Origin: Gordius sp. MW1
Taxonomy: Eukaryota > Nematomorpha > Gordioida > Gordea > Gordiidae
Assembly (NCBI GenBank): GCA_964036665.1
Contig: OZ038526.1
Span: 24,428,001-24,492,000, forward strand
DNA: 64,000 nt
Direction of reading: 5' to 3'
The notes beneath the pieces are model-generated. The model saw only the letters and a list, made by a program, of their open reading frames with translations, had not been told where the DNA came from and did not search any database. Every line of letters begins with the position of its first letter. Position 1 is the stretch's first letter. Positions 56,656 through 64,000 of this stretch are shown here, in pieces. A program made the position numbers and the translations under genes.

Positions 56656-57395
56656 AGGAAATGCACATCACAGAAAAAATGAATTTATTTCTGATCAAAA
56701 TCAACAAATGGAATTTCAAAGTGATCAAATTTCTAAGTCAGACCAAAATGGCAGAGATGATGGGTTCTCTAAAAGGAGACCATAAATACAACAAAAAAAG
56801 ATGGATGAACGAAAATTGTTCATTGGCGGTATTAGCTGGAAAACTACAGAAAATGATCTTAAATACCTCACCAAATTTGGTAACGTAATTGATGCTAATA
56901 TTAAAACGGATCCTCACACAGGGAATTCACGAGGATTTGGCTTTGTTTTATTTGAAACCGTTAAAGCTGTTGAAAATTTAATTGCATTTGGGCCTCATGT
57001 TATTAATGGAAACAAATTGATCCTAAAAGAGCTAAAAGTAGACCTGGTAGGGAGCTTTTACGCACCACCACAGAAGATGAGATAAAAGCTATTTTTGATA
57101 AATATGGCAATATTGAAAAAATTGAGCAGCCTTTTAATAAAGTAACGAATCAAATAAGAAAATGTTGCTTTCTTGCATATGATAATACAGAAATTGTGCA
57201 GGAAAACAGTAAGAACTTTAAAAGGGTCATCAAAGGCAAAGAATGGGATGAAAAAAAGGCTACACCATCCAGCAAAGCACCTCAAATGAATTACAACCAA
57301 GCCAATGCTAATTGGAATCAAAACTCTTCCTACAATCAAGGTTATGGTGGCAACAATTACGTCAACTATGATTATTCGGCCGATATACGAGTTCA
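56656..57395 (+). pseudogene. Processed copy of a Squid/hnRNP-D-like RNA-binding protein fused to Gypsy
   Basis: An acidic/Gln-rich N-terminus (EFISDQNQQMEF...SDQNGRDDG) is followed by RRM1: DERKLFIGGISWKTTENDL with RNP2 LFIGGI and RNP1 RGFGFVLF. A frameshift then gives DPKRAKSRPG, and RRM2 has lost its RNP2 (KIFVGG) but keeps TTTEDEIKAIFDKYGNI and a decayed RNP1 (RKCCFLAY). The Asn/Gly/Tyr-rich tail (NYNQANANWNQNSSYNQGYG) is typical of the Squid/hnRNP A/B-D group. There are no introns and no poly(A), and the copy is in sense with gag-pol. The host protein acts in mRNA splicing and localisation; this copy is non-functional. Confidence 0.85.
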
Positions 57396-58470
57396 AGAGA
57401 ATTATTTAATTTAGTAAACCCATTATTTTTTTTCAAAATTTTGTTAACATCAGGAGTAGCAATCAATTTAGGGTGTGCCAGGCACATCTCTTATGTTTGG
57501 GTAGATAATCATAATCACCTTGATTATGTCCCTCTAAACCAGCCCGGTCAAGTATATCCTTAAGAGATACTACTTCCTCCTGCATCATCATTTTCATTAA
57601 AAACCTTATATAAAAGTTATGAATGAAGAATTATATAAATAGTACCTGAATGCTTTAACGAAGTAGATCCGTTGTCTGCAATTGTACAGATATTTTTGTT
57701 TTGAATATGATACTCTTTGTAAATTTGATTAAGGGATTTGCATATAACATCAAAAGAGTACTCCCTTCTAAACATTTGCAGGCTAGAATTGCATAAACTC
57801 TTTTAAGACTCTCATCGTCTTCCCAATGAGCTGTTACCCCAATAAATGACCTAACAAAAAAAAATGAATTGACATTTTTAGAGATAATAAGTACTTATTA
57901 AATGCTGTCAAACAGTCTGCAGTTGTACATACATACTTGGGTGCCATTAACTTTGTTCTAACTGCGTCTTTCATCTTTGCAGCAAATTTCATCACCTTCC
58001 CTGTGAGTGTGTGCCTACATATTGTTTTGGCTTTTGGTTTAAAACCTCAACAATGCATTGAAGTGCTCATCATCACATAGCGAAAATGGCTGATTAGGAT
58101 TGATTATGTATTTAATAATTTTTATTTGGAAATTTTGGTTATAAAAAGGCCTGTCAATTAAGGTCTGTGTTAACTTTTTGTTAGCTTCACAACCTTTTCC
58201 AGTCTTATTCTTGACAACCTTTTTTATGTCCCCAAGTTTTTGAAGATGAGACACTTAATTTTTATAATATATATTTAAAAAAGTTATTACCTTTATATGT
58301 CTCCATTGTTGATGTTCTAGAAGCCGCCACAACTTTAGTCCACAACTTTAGTGCATAGTTTGCACTTAACTTTGAATGAATCTTTATCTGAAGATACATA
58401 TTTGATTTGAAGTATTCTTCCATTGAAGGCCAAGGTAAAGAGGTAGGTTAAGCTGCCTCGTTCCTATTAT
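57395..58470 (-). pseudogene. hAT transposase (BED-finger, Ac/ZBED-like), frameshifted
   Basis: The N-terminal BED finger part KVKCKLCTKVVD near 58,370 and SHLQKLGDIKK at 58,254 are followed by KYIINPNQPFSLCDDEHFNA, RHTLTGKVMKFAAKMKDAV, KYVCTTADCLTAF, ILACKCLEG, NKNICTIADNGSTSLKH and DYLPKHKRCAWHTLN, the standard motif order of hAT transposases up to the middle of the catalytic domain. Several frameshifts and stops occur. The C-terminal half, with the dimerisation domain, is missing: homology ends at about 57,395 where the Gypsy-hnRNP chimera begins. DNA-binding and cut-and-paste role by family. Confidence 0.82.
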
Positions 58471-58679
58471 CTAATTCAGAGCAATTAGCCGAATCTTTAT
58501 GGATATCCATCTTTTCTAATAACATGCTTTTATAATAAACATTATCTAAATCGTACTAATTTTTTGTGTTTTTAAATTCAAAAATGCGCGGTTACAGTGT
58601 GTCTGCATGATTACCGACAAGACAATGCACGTCAAATTGTTGATGCATATACACTCGGCTTATAAATTTATTTTAAATA

Positions 58680-58900
58680 ATATATTTGTGATGAACTAGT
58701 TCAATAAAATTGTATAGTTCAAGTTCAAGTTCAGAATTTAAAAAAAAATAACTAGTTCAAGTTCAATCTTAAAAAAATGAACTAGCTCAAGTTCAAAGTT
58801 CAAATTTTTTGGAAGGTAACTAGTGCAGTTCTAACTTCAGAAAAAAGTAAACTAGTTCTATGAACTAGTTCAAAATTAACTAGTTTTTAACAGCTACTAA
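58680..58900. repeat. ACTAGTTCAAGTTCA subterminal repeats
   Basis: At least eight copies of AACTAGTTCAAGTTC-like motifs and their inverse (TGAACTAGTTC). Clustered short motifs of this kind typically lie at hAT ends, and this block is on the 5' side of the transposase pseudogene. Confidence 0.65.
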
Positions 58901-59034
58901 TAGTTACAATGCACCAAAATCTTTAGCGTTTAATTTTTTAACAAATTTCTCTTTGAATTATTTTAAATTTTAACAAATTTCATTGCTTAAATAATTATTA
59001 ATGTCATATAATACAATAAATATCTTTGTTCTTG

Positions 59035-59470
59035 TTGTGGTTGCATAGGCGCAATCACTGATGCGCAACCACTGAGGCGCAGGCGCACTCATGCGCAGTC
59101 TCTAAAACACAGTCTCTCATTGCTGTGCAGTATACCATACGCGTCTCCTCTCCCCCTCACCCCCTCTCCTCGCTTTATTATACCCGTACTACTACTGCCA
59201 GCTGCGCTGGCAGGTCAGGTCATGCGTGGATGATCGTATTGGAGATTTAATTTTTCTTTGTTCGCATTGGAAAAAAAGAGATATTATAATGCGCATCATT
59301 CGCGTTTTTGTTCTATAACCTAATTTAATAATAAACGCGTTTCCTTCGCTCGCGCATATACGCATTCTATTGGGATGAACTAAATATACTAATATGATAA
59401 ATAAATGGAATTATATTCAGTAAGAAATAAATAATTTAATATTAATGTAATCGATGTTGTTTATTATATC
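59035..59470 (+). repeat. CpG-rich palindromic repeat, A module copy
   Basis: GCGCAATCACTGATGCGCAAC start, CT tract, and palindrome at 59,196-59,212; continues through CATGCGTGGATGATCG and ATGCGCATCATTCGCG. Closely matches 61,785-62,220. Confidence 0.7.
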
Positions 59471-59489
59471 AGTTGGTCAATTGTTAGCC

Positions 59490-60120
59490 ATCAAATGACG
59501 TTACTTTTTAAGGTAAACCCTTCCGCCCCCCCCCCCCGTGTAACAAGCTCGATGGGGAAGTTTGATTCAATGTTTGTGGTCAACTATGAAATCAAATCGA
59601 GAAGACTAATTCAAAGACTAAACCAGAAAACGGCCCAGGAAACGTCTAAAAATGCAGTTTGATACGTAACGTACACCCGAACAAGGAACAAGTGGAAACT
59701 TAAGGCGGTCAAAAACGCAAATCCGACAACCGTGCTTAGAGGTCAACACTCGGGCCGGAGGAGGTTATCTTGAGGCGCAATCATTGATGCGCAACCACTA
59801 TGGCACAGGCGCACCATTGCGCAATCTCTTATACACAGTCTCTCATTGCTGTGCAGTATACCATACGCGTCTCCCCTCCCCCTCACCTCTCTCTCTCCTT
59901 GCTTTATTATACGCGTACTACTAATGCCAGCTGCGCTGGCAGTTCAGGTCATGCGTGGATGATTGCACTGGAGATTTAATCTTTCTTTGTTCGCATTGAA
60001 GAAAATCAGATTTTTATAATGCGCATCATTCTCTCGATTTTTACATATAATATATTTTCCTTCGTTTGCCGCGCTGATACATTCTATTGGGACAGTATAT
60101 AAATGGGACTTATCGGAATA
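59490..60120 (+). repeat. CpG-rich repeat, short C module plus A module
   Basis: The C part 59,490-59,770 (poly-C, CTCGATGGGGAAGTTTGATTC, ACACCCGAACAAGGAACAAG) runs into an A part with the palindrome at 59,925-59,941. This gives the order C then A, as in the 61-kb copy. Confidence 0.7.
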
Positions 60121-60620
60121 AATTATGTAGTTCTATGAATCGAAATTAGTTCTATAGTAATTAATATTCAGAGCAAATTAAGGTAGGACTTAATGCGTAG
60201 AATATTCAAACATGTTTTTAATTGAGTATTCTTGATTAAATATAAATATTAACGTAACGTAATAATCTTTCTTTTTTAGTAATTATCGTTTTGATAATTT
60301 GGTGTCAGATAAAAATGGATACATGTAATAAGCTTTAAATAGGAAAGGAAAATGTTTTTTGTTTTTATTTATTTTTCTTTTAATATTAATCAAGATAGGT
60401 TAGGAGTAAAATTTAAAGAAGGTAACTATTTTGATTGCTATTAAAACTTAGATTTTTGGGTAATAAGAAAGCTATGGCAATATTTTTAATTTTTAAATAC
60501 GATGAGTTAGTTCATAAGTCCCAATAGAATCGCGCAAAGGTAAACATTTTTTATAATGCATGTTTTATTCCTTCAATTTTTTCGCTTTTGCTTTTTTTTT
60601 GCAGGAAATTCATTTTTTTT
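60121..60620. other. AT-rich segment inside the CpG-rich repeat cluster
   Basis: No ORF. It includes AATCTTTCTTTTTTAGTAATT, shared with about 62,264-62,282, so it may be the 3' part of a repeat copy. Confidence 0.45.
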
Positions 60621-61205
60621 ATGAATATTATTGATGCGCATGTGACCATCAATCGCTATCCATCATTGTCCTTGAGTGATCAGCTGGTATCGAACGGTGC
60701 AATGACGCGGTGGTATTTAACGTTAGGCATAAAAGTTGCATGTACAGGGCAGTGTGGTCAGTAAGTTTTGATGAATAATTCTAGTGCTTAGAGACGGTAG
60801 GGCCAAGCCCGAATGAATTTTGCCGGTACAGAGCAATGCGTGTACGACGAGGTTTCGGATATTAATTTCGTATTGTATGAGCGCACGTTCAACCAAGAAG
60901 CGAATTAATGAGACTCTACGACGCTAAGCGTCGCACCTTCGGGTATGGTGCCTACGGGTGCGGCGTCTACGGACGCGTTTAATTATTTCGGAGGCCTAAT
61001 ACCTGACCTGTTTTTTGGCTATATGCCCTATCACCTGTAATTAAGTTTGATGAGGTCGAGTTACCTTGTGGGCAAATGTTTTTGCCCTGTGCATGATTTA
61101 GTTACATTTTTTGGTTCGGAACGTCGCATGTAATATGATGAAAGGTAATACCATCGTAGTCAGGTTCAAAGTTACCGTTATGGAGTTCATTGCTCTCAGG
61201 TGATT
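60621..61205. repeat. CpG-rich hairpin-dense segment of unknown nature
   Basis: Contains back-to-back small hairpins at 60,918-60,982 (CGACGCTAAGCGTCG; GCACCTTCGGGTATGGTGC; CGTCTACGGACG) and CTACGG-type repeats. Elevated CpG compared with its surroundings. No recognisable coding or RNA family. Probably the interior of the element whose ends are the C and A modules. Confidence 0.45.
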
Positions 61206-62290
61206 ATGGTAGACGGAGTTGCATGTTATGCGAGATACGTCTGATGACAGTTTTTTACACTTAATGATGTCGCTGGAGCTCGGCGCCGATAGCTAATATG
61301 TGGTATAGCTACGTCACCAATAATTTAACGGATGTATCGTATTCTTTGGTCGAGAGGCTAGCAGCTCTTATGGAAAAGCGGCCTGCACGACTTAGAGTGG
61401 CGAAAATGTTTCTGTCTCGCTCTCGTGGGGAGAACATGGAAAGCTACTTTGGGTTGCGCTAACGAAAAACATTTGAGTAGAGTATCCCGAACCCAACGAC
61501 GCTCAGATATACTTGGTTCAACGTAAGCCATCAATTTGACGTTACCTAATAACAACAACCCCCCCCCCCGTAGCAAGTTCAATGGGGTATTGCGATTCAA
61601 TTTGTACGGTCAAGGATGAAATCAAATCGAAAAGACCGAACCAGAAAACGATCGATAATACGCACGCCCGAACAAGGAACAAGTGAAAAACGTATGCGGT
61701 CAATAACTTAAATTCAACGACCGTGCTGAAAGGGAGTCAAAACTAGGGTCGGAGGAAGTTATCTTGAAGGGTATGGTGTTGTAGTAGCATAGGCGCAATC
61801 ACTGATGCGCAACCACTGAGATGCAGGCGCACTCATGCGCAGGCTCTTATACACAGTCTCTCATTGCTGTGCAGTATACCATACGCGTCTCCCCTCCCCC
61901 TTACCTCTCTCTCTCTCCTCGCTTTATTATACGCGTACTATAATGCCAGCTGCGCTGGCAAGTCCGGTCATGCGTGGATGATCGTACTGGAGATTTAATT
62001 TTGCTTTGTTCACATTGAAAAAAAAAGATGTTATAATGCGCATCATTCGCGTTTTTGTTCTAAAACCTAATATAATAATAAACGCGTTTCCTTCGCTCGC
62101 GAATATACGCATTCTATTGGGATGAACTAAATATTCTAATATGATAAATAAATGGAATTATATTAAGTAAGAAATAAATAATTAATATTAACGTAACCTA
62201 TGTTATATATTAATTATATCAGTTAGTGTTATTTGTAAAAGAAAGTTGATGAGTAAATAGTAATCCTTTTTTTAGTAATTATCGTTTGAT
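61206..62290 (+). repeat. CpG-rich repeat, long C module plus A module
   Basis: 61,206-61,780 is the reverse complement of 8,290-8,850. The minus strand has an open stretch 61,600-61,358 containing SERRWVRDTLLKCF and RQKHFRHSKSCRPLFHKSC, shared in pieces with the plus strand at 8.55-8.70 kb. The A part follows with the palindrome at 61,944-61,960. This copy is the longest and the best reference for the family. Confidence 0.7.
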
Positions 62291-62832
62291 AGTTCAATTT
62301 ACGTATTAACTGAAATAAATTAACCCAATAACTGCTTATTGAAAGTTGAATATTCTCATGTAATTATATTGAACTATTTTTATTTAATGGGAATAACGAA
62401 TTGTAACTTTTAAGGTGTATTAACTTAAATTAATCAAAAAAAGTAAATTGTTTGTTGAAGGTTGAATGTTCTCATGTAATTATTTTAAGCATTTGGATTT
62501 AATTAAATACTTTATTGAAACTTCATAGGTGTATACTCAAATTAATTAATCAAATAGATATAAATTACTATTATCATAAAGTATTAAAGAAGCCTTACTG
62601 CATTATCCTATTGATGAATTGGGCCGGGCGTGGAGTTTTTTTAAAAAAATATAAACGGGTTTGTGCGAGCTTGACGTTTTTTTAAACGGGTGCGGACGGG
62701 GCAAAATAAATTTACGGACGGGCTCAGGCGGGCCTGAAAAATTCATAGACGGGCCTGATGTATTAAGAAAAATTAAGGGCTGACTCGAACGGCCTTATCA
62801 AAAAGGGTAAAGGGCCAATTGCAGATCTCTAG
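62291..62832. repeat. GC-subterminal hAT-type element, truncated
   Basis: Matches 35,100-35,654 (GCTTATTGAAAGTTGAATATT, TTCTCATGTAATT), with a CGGGC-rich block at 62,620-62,820 and end TTGCAGATCTCTA. The left end is missing. Confidence 0.7.
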
Positions 62833-63430
62833 TCTAAGGTATGGTTATCTAATATCAAAAAAGCCTTTTTCTCTAGTGGGTTTTCTATAGTATATAAAGT
62901 AATACAAAAAAAATCAAAAAATCTTCCGTGGTCACCCATCCAGACCTATTTTATACAGCTATAGAGCCTGAATCCCCATCTATTTAATAATGCTCATAAA
63001 TTTTTTTTTGTGTATATAAAAATAGGAGGGATATTGTTCCCCAATGAATTTGCTGCTAGGGTAATTATCATCATTGATCCTATTTCTCCAGATGTTATTG
63101 ATCATCCGGAAATTACTTTATCAGGCTTTTGTATTGTACATACATAAACAGAACACATCAAACTTATAATCTATAAAAATTCAAGTTTCATCTATATTAA
63201 ATATGTCACCAGGTATAAATTTACATGAGGCCAATAAGCTTTTGTAATTGTAAAAAAATGCTAACGTTGGCTTGGTTAAATCAGGTAGTCATGGCAAGAC
63301 TAGTTGCCTCAGGAGTTCTTAAGAACAGTTAAGAATTTCTTTCGATAAATGTAGACGACCAACCAAACCAGCAGCATAGTTAAGTTTTCAGGTTTTGGGA
63401 ACTTTTAAGTTATATTTGGCAGCCATTTTA
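62833..63430. other. Spacer, no gene supported
   Basis: AT-rich; no motif or repeat recognised. Confidence 0.4.
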
Positions 63431-63578
63431 TAGGTATAATATTTTCACAAAGGCTCCTAGGGTATATTATATCACAAGAACAAAATAGTAAACGGTAAGT
63501 TAACTTGCTAATCGAATAAACATTTCTAAATCATCACAAAACAATAAACTAAAATGAACATAAAGGGATACATACATT
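63431..63578 (-). repeat. Putative 3' LTR of Gypsy-3 (approximate)
   Basis: Inferred from the polypurine tract (complement of TTCCTCCCTTTAAAGA, 63,580-63,595) and the CATACATTA border, as in Gypsy-1. The far border cannot be set without the partner LTR, which lies outside the window. Confidence 0.45.
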
Positions 63579-63589
63579 ATTCCTCCCTT

Positions 63590-64000
63590 TAAAGATGACT
63601 CCCATTATAACGTTCAGGGGTTTTGAAACTCTTTTGTGTTATAGAATGTTTCTTCCAGAGACCGCACCTTGATCCATTGTTTTTCTTTCCCTCAAGTGAA
63701 CTCCGTGCTTCCTTCTTATACTTGCGTCTATGTTAACGTCGTACGTTGTCGCGTCTGTTTGTGTGTCTATAAGTCCTCCCCTCCATCCCGGTCTTGTGTC
63801 GTTGTGTATCCACACATTGTGGCTCGGGTTCGAATGATCTTTCTTTTGTTCACCTATTTTTTAAATACTTATGTTCCAGAGTTCGTCAACCTTCTAGCGT
63901 GTCTTATTCTTTAACTGGTCTAGCGTAGTGCCAATCCTGCGATTAAAAATCGCATCGGGCTAACGCCTGTAGTATGTCCTGGGCTCATTAGCACTTGTAG
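63590..64000 (-). pseudogene. pol: Gypsy-3 integrase C-terminus, runs off the window
   Basis: The minus-strand frames give HNDTRPGWRGGLID, TTYDVNIDASIRRKHGVHLR and MDQGAVSGRNIL, aligned with HNDTSPGWREGLVE... of Gypsy-1, followed by the KRVSKP tail. Several stops or shifts show decay. It is the 3' end of a different copy of the Gypsy-1 family. Confidence 0.8.

Noticed and set aside
57058-57396. 112-codon minus-strand ORF opposite the hnRNP copy
   Set aside because: Shadow frame; the plus-strand reading has RRM homology.

Overview
The window looks like nuclear DNA of a metazoan, most likely an arthropod. It is AT-rich, has no operons, and carries a spliced rhabdomeric-type opsin gene whose introns follow GT-AG rules. 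It also contains large amounts of LINE (RTE-like), Ty3/Gypsy LTR and hAT DNA-transposon sequence. No species can be named from the sequence alone.

Two host loci can be read, both on the minus strand. (1) 15,619-19,641 is a complete six-exon opsin gene of 394 codons, including the retinal-binding lysine, with no frame breaks. Four of the six exons were found by reading the strand directly, because only parts of the gene form long open frames. A nested pair of hAT-type MITEs with clear target duplications sits in its first intron. (2) 29,172-43,903 (at least) is a decayed acid-lipase-type alpha/beta hydrolase gene. Three exons are recognised: the GxSxG exon at 43.6-43.9 kb, a middle exon at 36.35-36.49 kb and the last exon at 33.4-33.7 kb. 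It has a stop codon, frameshifts and a lost catalytic histidine. One Gypsy element (36,758-41,919) sits between exons and a second, very young one (29,233-33,445) splits the last coding exon 19 codons before its stop.

Layout: 0-5.5 kb, RTE LINE fragments interrupted by hAT-type elements. 5.5-7.2 kb, small repeats. 7.5-10.7 kb, copies of a CpG-rich repeat family with a conserved 17-bp palindrome, one copy carrying a retroelement RT C-terminal/nuclease fragment. 10.9-14.8 kb, a plus-strand RTE LINE followed head-to-tail by a truncated copy. 15.6-19.6 kb, opsin. 19.7-23.1 kb, AT-rich and featureless. 23.2-26.1 kb, a minus-strand RTE LINE. 26.1-28.3 kb, a tRNA-like relic and a rearranged LINE. 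29.2-43.9 kb, the lipase pseudogene with its two Gypsy insertions and one hAT-type element. 44.5-45.3 kb, a hAT deletion derivative that keeps the C-terminal dimerisation domain. 45.3-55 kb, AT-rich sequence with MITEs and minisatellites. 55.1-57.4 kb, an old Gypsy gag-pol fragment fused in sense to an intronless copy of a Squid/hnRNP-D-like RNA-binding protein. 57.4-58.9 kb, a hAT transposase pseudogene. 59.0-62.3 kb, three more copies of the CpG-rich repeat. 62.3-62.8 kb, a hAT-type remnant. 63.4-64 kb, the 3' end of another Gypsy element that runs off the window.

The most promising material is the CpG-rich palindromic repeat family, which I cannot assign to a known class; the Gypsy-hnRNP chimera; the GC-rich segment carried inside the second Gypsy element; and the opsin with DRV in place of DRY. 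I see no CRISPR array, rRNA gene or prokaryotic system.
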